Position numbers and translations under genes: made by a program | Source: Synergistaceae bacterium | GTDB taxonomy: Bacteria > Synergistota > Synergistia > Synergistales > Aminobacteriaceae | NCBI GenBank assembly: GCA_017449135.1 | Contig: JAFSKE010000047.1 | Span: 1-40,238 of the forward strand | Length of the DNA stretch: 40,238 nucleotides | Reading direction: 5' to 3' | The notes under the pieces: model-generated | What the model saw: the letters and a program-made list of their open reading frames with translations, nothing else | Told to the model about the DNA's origin: nothing | Database searches by the model: none | Part shown: positions 15,575 through 23,567 of the stretch, in pieces | How the letters are laid out: every line of letters starts with the position of its first letter | How positions within the stretch are numbered: the first letter of the stretch is position 1

Positions 15575-16915
15575 ATGTCGACACCAATCGTTAAAAGTAT
15601 GAAAGTTGTTCCCGTTGCAGGTTATGACTCAATGTTAATGACTCTTTCGGGGGCACACGCACCGTTTTTCACACGCAACATTGTAATTCTCGAAGATAAT
15701 GCAGGACATCAGGGAATCGGAGAAATTCACGGAGGCGATTATACATGTGAAGCTCTTAAAGCCTGCGAAAGTTTAGTTGTCGGTCAGCATGTCGGAAAAT
15801 ATCGAAGCATTTTAGACTCGATTCACAAACACACAAAAAAAGCTAAAGAAGATGACGGCGAAGGGATTCAATCTCTTGACATCTCAAAATTAAAATTTGT
15901 CGTTAAAGCTGAATGGGCGATTGAATGTGCATTGCTTGATTTACTCGGACAGGCTCTTGAAATGCAGATGTGCGATTTATTAGGCGACGGAAAACAGCGT
16001 GATAAAGTCGAAACTCTCGGATATTTATTTTATGTCAGCGACAAAAACAAAGCTGCGAAATTAAATTATCTCGATGAGAGTTCAAGCTCTGACGAATGGT
16101 TCAGAATGAGACGAACCGAAATGCTTACTCCTGAAAAAATCGTCGAACAGGCTCAATGTTTACATCAAAAATACGGTTTCAAAAATTTCAAATTAAAAGG
16201 CGGAGTCTTGGAAGGCCATGAAGAAATGAAAGCCGTATGTGCATTGAAAAAAGAATTTCCCAACGGACGAATTAATATTGATCCCAACGGTGCGTGGAGT
16301 TTGAAGGAAGCTATCGAACTTTGCAAACCTCTCGAAAATGTTTTAACTTACATCGAAGACCCCTGCGGAGGCGAATCGGGATATTCAAGCCGTGAAATCA
16401 TGGCCGAGTTCAAAAATGCCGTTAAACTTCCTGTCGCTACAAATATGATTGCAACGGATTGGAGACAGTTTTATCATTCGGCGGCGTTAAAATCAGTCGA
16501 CATTGTTTTAGCTGATCCTCATTTCTGGGGCTTCGGAGGTTCAACGAGAATCGCACAGTTATTAAATGATTGGGGTTTAACGTGGGGCAGTCATTCAAAT
16601 AATCATTTTGATATTACTTTGGCAGCATTTGCACAGGTCGCAGCAGCAGCTCCGGGAAATCCTACAGCACTCGACACGCATTGGATTTGGCAGGACGGAC
16701 AAAATTTGTTAAACGACACTCCGAGAATTGTTGACGGTTATCTTGAAGTCCCCGAAAAATTCGGTTTAGGTGTTACGTTGAACATGAAAAAACTTGAGGA
16801 AGCTAATGCACTTTACAATAAACTTCCTTCACATGACAGAAACGATGCCGAAGCAATGCAGTATTTAATTCCTAATTGGAAATTCGACAGCAAAAAGCCC
16901 TGTTTAGTACGATAA
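15575..16915 (+). CDS. gudD: Glucarate dehydratase (enolase superfamily)
   Basis: Dehydrates D-glucarate (and often L-idarate) to 5-dehydro-4-deoxy-D-glucarate, EC 4.2.1.40. The protein has 446 residues, the same length as E. coli GudD, and keeps the catalytic set in register: Lys206 and Lys208 in FKLKGG, Asp236 and Asn238 in DPNGAW, Glu261 in EDPCGG, Asn290 in NMIATDW, Asp314 in ADPHFW and His340 in GSHSNNHFD. The N-terminal capping domain has SGAHAPFFTRNIVIL and the C-terminus ends KKPCLVR, both typical. AAAGGAG stands before the ATG. The tctABC genes directly upstream suggest that the operon imports and degrades aldarates. Confidence 0.95.
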   Translation: MSTPIVKSMKVVPVAGYDSMLMTLSGAHAPFFTRNIVILEDNAGHQGIGEIHGGDYTCEALKACESLVVGQHVGKYRSILDSIHKHTKKAKEDDGEGIQSLDISKLKFVVKAEWAIECALLDLLGQALEMQMCDLLGDGKQRDKVETLGYLFYVSDKNKAAKLNYLDESSSSDEWFRMRRTEMLTPEKIVEQAQCLHQKYGFKNFKLKGGVLEGHEEMKAVCALKKEFPNGRINIDPNGAWSLKEAIELCKPLENVLTYIEDPCGGESGYSSREIMAEFKNAVKLPVATNMIATDWRQFYHSAALKSVDIVLADPHFWGFGGSTRIAQLLNDWGLTWGSHSNNHFDITLAAFAQVAAAAPGNPTALDTHWIWQDGQNLLNDTPRIVDGYLEVPEKFGLGVTLNMKKLEEANALYNKLPSHDRNDAEAMQYLIPNWKFDSKKPCLVR

Positions 16916-16920
16916 AAAAT

Positions 16921-17694
16921 TTACCAAATATCGTTTTCGTTTGAGTAAACAGGAATCGTAAATAATTCCTCGAAGCCGAAATTTTTATAAAACGGAACTC
17001 CCGAAGGTGTAGCCTGTAAAACTATTGTTTTGCCGCTCGATAATCTGCAAATTTCAGACATCATTGCACGGGCTATACCTTTTCTGCGGAATTTTGGGAG
17101 AGTTGCGAAATAATATACTCCGGTTACATTTTCACCGTGAGTCAACAAAAACGTTCCTGCTTCTTTGCCTTCGTAAGTTGAAACGTAAAGCGAAAAATTT
17201 ATGCATTCACTCAAAGATTCGACTATTGAAAAATAATTTTCGGGTATTTCGTCAGGATTTCCATCGAAACCTTCCCAAACAGTTTTTGCCCACTTTTCTA
17301 TCGGCTTGAGTCTCCCCTTGCTAAGGGGAGACGTCATCGCAAGATGACAGAGAGGTTTTTCAACACCGGTAGATGTTGATTTATCGACAGAGAGGTTACT
17401 TTCCATTTTCATTGCCGTTAAATCACCCGCATAAAAAAGCCCTGAACTTTTCAAAATTTCTTCGCCATTTCCATAAACAGGCCATAAAAACGAAATATTT
17501 TGCTCGTTGAAAAATTTTATTACGTTTTCGACATCTTCGGGAGCGATATTTTTTTCGGGATAATAAACCCAGCTTTCAAGATCACAGCCCGTTGAGACAC
17601 AAAAATTTTTATTGCTGAGATTCAGACTTTTGCTGACTGATAAATTTTTAAGGTTCTCAAAAAAAAATCCGAAATTTTCCCATACTATATTCAT
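16921..17694 (-). CDS. GNAT-family N-acetyltransferase carrying an in-frame repeat
   Basis: A 257-residue protein with a C-terminal GNAT acetyl-CoA binding domain (about 130-257): TGVYYFATLPKFRRKGIARAM contains the R-x-x-G-x-A pyrophosphate loop, and VPFYKNFGFEEL is the usual final motif. The N-terminal half (1-98) is a second, weaker GNAT-like subdomain. Residues about 99-129, including KPLCHLAMTSPLSKGRL, are the translation of an interspersed repeat lying between the two halves. The reading frame is kept. The acceptor substrate is unknown. ATG at 17694 is chosen, with GGAGGTC about ten bases before it. The gene follows the zinc-hook protein by four bases and converges on gudD with five bases between stops. 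Confidence 0.82.
   Translation of the reverse strand: MNIVWENFGFFFENLKNLSVSKSLNLSNKNFCVSTGCDLESWVYYPEKNIAPEDVENVIKFFNEQNISFLWPVYGNGEEILKSSGLFYAGDLTAMKMESNLSVDKSTSTGVEKPLCHLAMTSPLSKGRLKPIEKWAKTVWEGFDGNPDEIPENYFSIVESLSECINFSLYVSTYEGKEAGTFLLTHGENVTGVYYFATLPKFRRKGIARAMMSEICRLSSGKTIVLQATPSGVPFYKNFGFEELFTIPVYSNENDIW
17310..17397 (-). repeat. Interspersed repeat inserted in frame within the GNAT gene
   Basis: On the coding strand a complete 48-base unit (17357-17310) reads AACCTCTCTGTC, loop arm ATCTTGCGAT, GAC, then GTCTCCCCTT-AGC-AAGGGGAGAC. Its length is exactly 16 codons. A second, diverged unit (17397-17358) with border AACCTCTCTGTC and stem 1 GTCGAT/ATCAAC precedes it. No stop codon is created in the gene's frame. 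Confidence 0.85.
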
Positions 17695-17698
17695 GACT

Positions 17699-20101
17699 TT
17701 ATAAGACCTCCGGCAATGCACATTGAAGCAATAATGTTTTTATAACTTGTGTTTCTTCGGGATTAAGCGAATTTCTCAAATTTTTCACGGCATTAATTAT
17801 TTCGTCATCAGAGAAATTAATTTTTTCGGCTTGAAGTTCGAGAATTTTTGCCCTCAAATTTTCACGTTCCGATTTTAAGTCTAAATCTTCCTGAGTTAAT
17901 TCTCTGAGTCTGTTCTGCAGATCACGCCGTTCATCGTTTGTCAGACATGCAGCAGCGTAATCATTTTCATTTTTGAAACCTAAAGCCAATAATTTTTTGT
18001 TGAAATCGATTTCGTGTTTTTGAAGTTCCTCACGGCCTTTCGACATTTCAGTTTCAACGCTGTGAAGGTCTGTCAAAATTACATCGAGTTTTCGTGAATA
18101 TTCATTTTTTGCTTCACGCCGTTCATTGAGTTTTGATTTTAATTCCGAGATTTTTGCATTCATTCTTGAATTTTCATCGGCAGGATTCTTTGACGCAAAC
18201 AAAATTATTCTCTGTTGCTGCATACTGTCTCGTTCGGCTTCAATGGCTCTTAATCTTGAATTTAGATCTTCACGTTTTAATCTCAGGCTTTCACGTTCCT
18301 TTTTAAGTTTTGTCATTTTCGTATTTGAACTTGATAATTCGTGTTCAAGTCCGATTGATGATTTTGACGTTTGAATCCAATCATTCATTCTTTGCTCAAG
18401 ATTATTTATTACATCAACGGGATTTTTATCCGGCAGAGCTTTATAACCGTAAGGCATGATCTGGGAAATTAATTCACGTTTCAAACTGTTGACAATTTCC
18501 TCCTGCGTTTTGTCTTCGTTCTTAATCTGTTCTTCTTCTGACTTTGCGTTTTGAACTTCAAACAATGCGTCCTGATGATATTTTGTAACTTCGTTTCGGG
18601 TCTCACGGACTTTTTCGAGTTCATCGCCTGCAATTTTCATATCTCTGAAAGCAGCTTCGGCAGTGTCGGTATTATTTCGGGCGAGCTGTAAAATATCCCT
18701 CGTTTTTTGCCGTTCTCTGTCAAGTTCTTCAAAGGGCGAAATACCTTCACTAAATCTCAAACCTAAAAGCGAAATTTTAGAAACAGTTTCAGCGTTCAAA
18801 AGTCCGATATTTTTCCGCAGTTCCGATTCGTCCAGTCCGATGTTTGCCATTTTGTTATTTAATTCACCGGCTCTTGTCTGTCGAAGCTGTAATTCAGTCT
18901 GCAATTTCTCTAAATTTTTCTGTGTGTCGTCTAACTGTTTTTGAATTTCCAAAGGATCAGGAATAATATTTCCCGAAGTGTAAGGGTGATTAACAGAACC
19001 GCACAAAGGACAAGGGATATTTTCCTGCAACAATTCACGGACAGCATCAAGGTCTTGAATCCTTTTCAGGAGTGTAATACGTTTTTCGAGTTTTTCGGAT
19101 TCTGTCTGTAACTCATGAATTTTCCCTGACTGCTCAACATCTAAAATATTAAGCGAACGTTTTTCCTGTTGAATTTTTAATTTCATGTCCTGATAATTTT
19201 TTAACTTTTCCTCAAGAGATTTCATTTCCTGAAATTTCCCGTATAAATCATCAAGATCAGCTAATTTTTGAGTGTTTTTATCACATATAGCCTGCCATTC
19301 AGAAATACTTTTGCCCTTCAACGTACTTTCATAAAATGCTTTAGCACGGACAAAATTTTTCTCCATTACGGAAAATCTGTGTGTAACGTCGGAAAACATA
19401 GCGGCTCTGTCATTTAATTTATTTTGAGATTCCTGCCTGTGTTGAATTGACGTTGACAAAGAACTTTTAATCCCGACTTTTTTTGCTTCGGCACTTGCGT
19501 ACATTTCAAAACATTTTTTAATTCCCGGCAAAGATGACTGCAATTTCTCATCAGTCGAATGAATCTGCAAAAATTTTCTCGTTTCTCTCAAAGATAATTC
19601 GATTTTTTCAAGTTCAGTCTGTTCTTTTTCAACCATTAAGGAACATTCTTTATATTGTTTATTGGCTTCTTCGTATTCCCTTTTAACCTGAATAGCGGCT
19701 TCCTGTCTGTCTTGAATTTGCTCATCGAGAATTTTTACTTTCTGGATAGTGTTTTCGAGTTTGCTCTGTTCGCTTAAATTAATTCTGTATTCACTTTCGA
19801 TTAAATTCAAGGCTTCATCAGCGTTATGCAGATCAGTCCTTATGTTAGTAATTTCATCTTTGAGCGATGACTGACGAATTTTATTTTTCTCACGCACAGC
19901 CCTTAAATCTTTAATTATTTCGTAATCCTCGCCAAGTTCTAAAGTTTTTCCGCCTTTTTCGAGTCTTTGTTTCGACGGAACGAATAAAGCCGACCTCCTT
20001 TCCCAGTCAGTTCTTTGAGCATCTAAATCCTTCAACAAAACCTGTAATTTATTTTCTTCAGTTTTATGTTCAAGAATCCTTTTTAATTCCTGATAATTCA
20101 T
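17699..20101 (-). CDS. SbcC/Rad50-like zinc-hook coiled coil lacking ATPase heads
   Basis: An 800-residue, almost entirely coiled-coil protein. At Cys364 and Cys367 it has PCPLCGSVNHPY, the zinc hook of SbcC, flanked on both sides by several hundred residues of heptad-rich helix. This matches an antiparallel SbcC arm folded at the hook. What is missing is striking: no Walker A at the N-terminus, and no ABC signature (LSGGE) or Walker B at the C-terminus, which ends in LQCALPEVL. Full SbcC proteins are about 1000-1200 residues. Both neighbours are intact unrelated genes, so the heads were not simply shifted out of frame next door. No sbcD is seen. It could be a structural partner, a dimerising hook or a decayed SbcC. 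The start is ATG at 20101, one base after the tilS stop, with CGGAG inside tilS. Confidence 0.75.
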   Translation of the reverse strand: MNYQELKRILEHKTEENKLQVLLKDLDAQRTDWERRSALFVPSKQRLEKGGKTLELGEDYEIIKDLRAVREKNKIRQSSLKDEITNIRTDLHNADEALNLIESEYRINLSEQSKLENTIQKVKILDEQIQDRQEAAIQVKREYEEANKQYKECSLMVEKEQTELEKIELSLRETRKFLQIHSTDEKLQSSLPGIKKCFEMYASAEAKKVGIKSSLSTSIQHRQESQNKLNDRAAMFSDVTHRFSVMEKNFVRAKAFYESTLKGKSISEWQAICDKNTQKLADLDDLYGKFQEMKSLEEKLKNYQDMKLKIQQEKRSLNILDVEQSGKIHELQTESEKLEKRITLLKRIQDLDAVRELLQENIPCPLCGSVNHPYTSGNIIPDPLEIQKQLDDTQKNLEKLQTELQLRQTRAGELNNKMANIGLDESELRKNIGLLNAETVSKISLLGLRFSEGISPFEELDRERQKTRDILQLARNNTDTAEAAFRDMKIAGDELEKVRETRNEVTKYHQDALFEVQNAKSEEEQIKNEDKTQEEIVNSLKRELISQIMPYGYKALPDKNPVDVINNLEQRMNDWIQTSKSSIGLEHELSSSNTKMTKLKKERESLRLKREDLNSRLRAIEAERDSMQQQRIILFASKNPADENSRMNAKISELKSKLNERREAKNEYSRKLDVILTDLHSVETEMSKGREELQKHEIDFNKKLLALGFKNENDYAAACLTNDERRDLQNRLRELTQEDLDLKSERENLRAKILELQAEKINFSDDEIINAVKNLRNSLNPEETQVIKTLLLQCALPEVL

Positions 20102-20102
20102 T

Positions 20103-21128
20103 TTATAAATTTCTCCGTTCGTCATTAAAAGTAATTTTCCCGTTTTTGCCTTCAACAGTAACATCTTTGCACCATTGGAAGATAAAATTTTCGGGGTTCA
20201 AGATTAATTTTACAAGTTCATTGCATCTTCGGCGTGATAAAGTTTTGAGATTTAATCTTCGTCCAGCTTCACGAATTATTAAAGAAATTTCGTTTTCCGT
20301 GAGAGATTTTAATGTTTTGCGATCGAAAATATACCCTTCCCCGCAAACTGCGATGTTAAACAATTTTTCGCTCAATAAATTTTCGTTTTCTCTAACGTGT
20401 CTCATTTCCTCGCCGAAATCCGCAAGATGATCAACTGCCGCTGAATTAATTTTCTTTTCGATTCTGGGCAGTAATTTTAATCTTATGAAATTTCGTGTAT
20501 ATTTTGTGTCGGAATTTGTGCAGTCCTCGTGCCATGAGATATTTCTGACCCTCAAAATCTCCCGCAGAAATTCCCGTCTCAATCCCAATAAAGGCCGATA
20601 AAATTTTATTCCTTCGATTTCGCTTGATTCTGTAATTCCTACACTTCCGCGAATCCCCGTTCCTCTCAAAATGTTAAATAAAACTGTTTCGGCTAAATCA
20701 TCTCTATTATGTCCAAGAAAAATATTTTCGCAATGAAAAAAATTCCTGTTGCCTTTGAGAATATTTTGCAGTCTCAATCTTCGTGCTGCTGTTTCAAGAG
20801 ATTCGCCCTTGAGTTTTTCGGAAGGAACATTAATTTTTATGCTCATAATCGGAACTCCTAAACTTACGGCAAAATTTTTAACAAATTCTTCGTCATTGTC
20901 AGCTTCAGAATCTCTGATACCGTGATTGACATGAATAGCAAAGACAGTCCCCTTATAAAATTTTTTGAACAGCCAAAGCAATGCAACAGAATCTCCGCCG
21001 CCTGAAATTGCAATTAAAGCCGATTTATTATTTTCAGGCAGCCAACCCTGTTTAATTCCTGTCTCGTGAAAATATTTTTTCAGGACGTAATCTGAATATT
21101 CGTATGGAATTTCGTTTTTATTTGTCAT
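20103..21128 (-). CDS. tilS: tRNA(Ile)-lysidine synthase
   Basis: Attaches lysine to C34 of the CAU-anticodon tRNA-Ile so that it reads AUA (EC 6.3.4.19). The PP-loop ATPase motif AISGGGDSVALLWLF lies near residues 41-55. NHGIRDSEADNDEEFV, LETAARRLR and LGHNRDDLAETVLFNILRGTG follow in the usual order. At 341 residues it is a shorter TilS, with a reduced C-terminal tRNA-binding region. ATG at 21128 is used because it overlaps the last codons of slt, and the 21-residue extension upstream simply reads slt sequence out of frame. It is essential in most bacteria. Confidence 0.93.
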   Translation of the reverse strand: MTNKNEIPYEYSDYVLKKYFHETGIKQGWLPENNKSALIAISGGGDSVALLWLFKKFYKGTVFAIHVNHGIRDSEADNDEEFVKNFAVSLGVPIMSIKINVPSEKLKGESLETAARRLRLQNILKGNRNFFHCENIFLGHNRDDLAETVLFNILRGTGIRGSVGITESSEIEGIKFYRPLLGLRREFLREILRVRNISWHEDCTNSDTKYTRNFIRLKLLPRIEKKINSAAVDHLADFGEEMRHVRENENLLSEKLFNIAVCGEGYIFDRKTLKSLTENEISLIIREAGRRLNLKTLSRRRCNELVKLILNPENFIFQWCKDVTVEGKNGKITFNDERRNL

Positions 21129-23088
21129 AGAGCATTCTGTAAATTTGCAAATTCGCCGAGACCCTTTGAACATAACCGTTAGTTTCTTCAAATTTCACGG
21201 CTTCGATCCATTCAGCGATACCTGAATTTTGATTTATAGTTTTCAACCATTTCCGGGTATTTCCTGAACCTGCATTATAAGCGGCCATGACATATTCTTT
21301 TTTGTCAAAATTTTTTCCGAGCCAGCCTAAGTGTGAAGTTCCTAATTTTATATTGTCGTTTGCGTTGTATAAATCATATTTTGAAAGCCCTGCACGTTTT
21401 GATTCTTCTTTCGCCGTAGCAGGCATTAACTGCATTAACCCTGCTGCACCGACCCAGCTTTTTGCACTGACTTGAAAAGCACTTTCCTGTCTCATTATCG
21501 CCCAAACGAAATTATTTTCGACTCCATAAGTTTTTGAAGCGGCATCAACAAGATTTTTGTAGGGTCTCGGGTATAACGCCTCCAAATCAGAACGGTATAA
21601 AGTTGGGCTTGATGTCATTAAAGTTTCAAGTTTTCGTGCTTCGGAATAACTTTCTTCAAGTCCGAGCCATTTCGACAAAATCAAAGCTCTGTAGAGTTCT
21701 TTGGTTGTTGCTTTAGGTCTTGAAAGTTTCAAATATGCGTGATTAATAAATCCCCAATTTTCCAATTCACTGGCCTTTAACGTCAAATTAGGATTAGTTC
21801 CGTTAATGATTTTAGGCTTAGGATTAATTAACAGGGCGTAAATCGTCAAGGGATATTTTCGGGTTAATAAGTCGAGAGTCTTTTTAGCTTCTTTGTCCTG
21901 TCCCGCTAAAGTCTGAGCATGTGCAAGCCAGTATAAAATTCTCGAACGTTTATAAAAACTGACGCCCGGAGCGTCAGCCTGTCGAAATAATTTCACAGAC
22001 TCTGCTGCGTTGCCTGCGTCAAGATTTCTCCAAGCTCTTGCCCATAAAACATTAAACGCAAAATTTGTATTCGGGAATGATCTCAAAATTTGAGCCTCTA
22101 AAATATTTCTTCGTTCGGGATTATTTTTTCCGATTAAATTAACGAGAGACTGCAAAGCACGTGCCTGAATATTTCCTCGTCGTTCCCTTGCGATTCGTTC
22201 TAAAACATCAACGCATTTATTGTGCATTCCTTTATCTTTTGCGAGGTTTGCGATTCTTGTCACGGAAGAGCTTGCATAAGAATTTCCGCTGATAACGAGA
22301 CTTCCCCATAAATTCAAAGCGTTATCGTTTCGTTTTAATCGTGAATTGCACCATGCTTTGTAATAAATTGCTTTTCGTCCCGTTGCAGTGTTCAAATAAT
22401 CGAGTCCCTTTTGATTTTCTCCGATTGTATGATAATGAACACCGAGAGCAACTTTAATAGCATTATTAGGATTTTTGATTCCCGACAAAACTGCTGCGGC
22501 TTCTTTGTTTGCTGCGTTAAGTTCTAAAAGCGTCAAAGCATTTTCCCTGATATGTTTATTGTTAGACTGTTTTATTAATCGTGTAAGAGTGTAAATTTTT
22601 CTATCGTCAGTCTCTGCATTCGGCAACATTCGATTTAAGGCCTTCAACGTGTTATTTGAATCTTTAAGCGAATCATATAAACGATATTGAGCAAGAGCAA
22701 CATAATATTTTAATTCCGACGGAGCATTTTTATATAAACTTTCGGATATTGAAACGGCTTTTCGGATTTCTTTTATATTTTCGTAAGCCAATAACAACGT
22801 CATCTCCGCATAAGGTTTAATTGATGCAGGAAAATTTTTAACGTTAGGCTCAAGAATGTTTATGACTTCAGGCCATTTATTTTGAAATCTGTAAGCATTC
22901 GCCATTAAAGCATGATCGGTCAAAGTTTTTTTTCTGAGCGAATTATATTGCAGTTCCATTTCCGGCCATGCTCTCCGCCAGAACAAATCCCTCAAATTCT
23001 GTGCAGCATGTGAAACCGAAATTTCAGTTGACAGTGTGAAAGTTAAAATCACAAATATTAACGTTAAAGCGTAAAATTTTTTTCTCAT
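21118..23088 (-). CDS. slt: Soluble lytic murein transglycosylase
   Basis: Cleaves the glycan strands of peptidoglycan, forming anhydromuramic ends, in the periplasm. The 656-residue protein has a signal peptide (residues 1-29, ending SHAA). A long helical superhelix of TPR-like repeats (about 35-480) follows, then a C-terminal goose-lysozyme-like domain. Catalytic Glu is near residue 535 in AIMRQESAFQ. GAAGLMQLMPATA, the N-x-x-L-G-x-x-L-like segment and AAYNAGSGNTRKWL complete the SLT signature. ATG at 23088 is favoured, because a TTG at 23103 would leave no space after AAGGAG. The gene overlaps tilS by 11 bases. Confidence 0.93.
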   Translation of the reverse strand: MRKKFYALTLIFVILTFTLSTEISVSHAAQNLRDLFWRRAWPEMELQYNSLRKKTLTDHALMANAYRFQNKWPEVINILEPNVKNFPASIKPYAEMTLLLAYENIKEIRKAVSISESLYKNAPSELKYYVALAQYRLYDSLKDSNNTLKALNRMLPNAETDDRKIYTLTRLIKQSNNKHIRENALTLLELNAANKEAAAVLSGIKNPNNAIKVALGVHYHTIGENQKGLDYLNTATGRKAIYYKAWCNSRLKRNDNALNLWGSLVISGNSYASSSVTRIANLAKDKGMHNKCVDVLERIARERRGNIQARALQSLVNLIGKNNPERRNILEAQILRSFPNTNFAFNVLWARAWRNLDAGNAAESVKLFRQADAPGVSFYKRSRILYWLAHAQTLAGQDKEAKKTLDLLTRKYPLTIYALLINPKPKIINGTNPNLTLKASELENWGFINHAYLKLSRPKATTKELYRALILSKWLGLEESYSEARKLETLMTSSPTLYRSDLEALYPRPYKNLVDAASKTYGVENNFVWAIMRQESAFQVSAKSWVGAAGLMQLMPATAKEESKRAGLSKYDLYNANDNIKLGTSHLGWLGKNFDKKEYVMAAYNAGSGNTRKWLKTINQNSGIAEWIEAVKFEETNGYVQRVSANLQIYRMLYDK

Positions 23089-23121
23089 TTTTGTTTCTTC
23101 CAAACTCCTTGAAATTTTGAA

Positions 23122-23133
23122 TATTATATAATA
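23122..23133. promoter_or_regulatory. Palindromic -10-like element between divergent genes
   Basis: TATTATATAATA is a perfect palindrome giving a TATAAT box on each strand, between slt (minus) and the small ORF leading to tyrS (plus), which are only 81 bases apart. No clear -35 boxes at canonical spacing were found, so this is a moderate suggestion of a shared divergent promoter. Confidence 0.4.
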
Positions 23134-23169
23134 ACCTCAAATTACAAAGTTTTTATAAAAGGAGAGATT

Positions 23170-23457
23170 TTGATTTTGTCTGTTGCAGCATTAAGTTCCG
23201 AAGAAATAACGGACATGGCAAATGTTGAAGAAGCATCGCCCGAAGAGTCCGCAGAAATTCTTGAAATGATAGAAAATATGACGGAAGATGATCAAGAAGT
23301 TGTCCGAATCGAAAGACTTGTTGCAAACACAAATACAAAATCATTCCAGTGTGTTACGGTTTTTAATGTTGAAAATTTAACCTCTCCGCCTCTTCGAGGC
23401 ACCTCCCCCTCAGTGAGTGGAGGCAGTGTGTGCGAGGAATTTTCTGTCTCCCCTTAA
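23170..23457 (+). CDS. Small acidic protein with a repeat-derived tail
   Basis: A 95-residue ORF of unknown function. The first 68 residues are acidic and helical (EEITDMANVEEASPEESAEI, then LEMIENMTEDDQEVVRIERL). From about residue 70 (NLTSPPLRGTSPSVSGG onward) the sequence is translation of interspersed repeats, which also supply the TAA stop. The start is TTG at 23170, preceded by AAAGGAG. A second TTG two codons later is possible. The 20 bases at 23158-23177 containing this ribosome binding site and start are repeated exactly before tyrS at 23556-23575. It could be a real small gene whose original end was overwritten, or a non-functional ORF. Confidence 0.45.
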   Translation: MILSVAALSSEEITDMANVEEASPEESAEILEMIENMTEDDQEVVRIERLVANTNTKSFQCVTVFNVENLTSPPLRGTSPSVSGGSVCEEFSVSP

Positions 23458-23535
23458 TAAGGGGAGATGTCAGACACAGTCTGACAGAGAGGTTAAAACA
23501 GCGTGGGAGATGTCTCGCAAGAAACAGAGAAGTTA
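23379..23535. repeat. Cluster of three interspersed double-hairpin repeats
   Basis: Copy one (23379-23424, plus): hairpin 1 GCCTC-TTC-GAGGC and hairpin 2 from CCTCCCCCTCA with TGAGTGGAGG. Copy two (23446-23493, minus): hairpin 2 TCTCCCCTTaatAAGGGGAGA and hairpin 1 GTCAGAC-ACA-GTCTGAC. Copy three (about 23505-23535, minus) is partial: GGGAGATGTCTCGCAAGAAAC then AGAGAAGTT. They lie between the small acidic ORF and tyrS. Confidence 0.85.
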
Positions 23536-23567
23536 CAATATTAATAGTTATAGTTAAAGGAGAGATT

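Noticed and set aside
17699-20101. A frameshifted SbcC whose heads lie in other frames
   Set aside because: Upstream sequence is intact tilS and downstream sequence is an intact GNAT gene; no Walker or LSGGE-like motif appears in any frame next to the coil.
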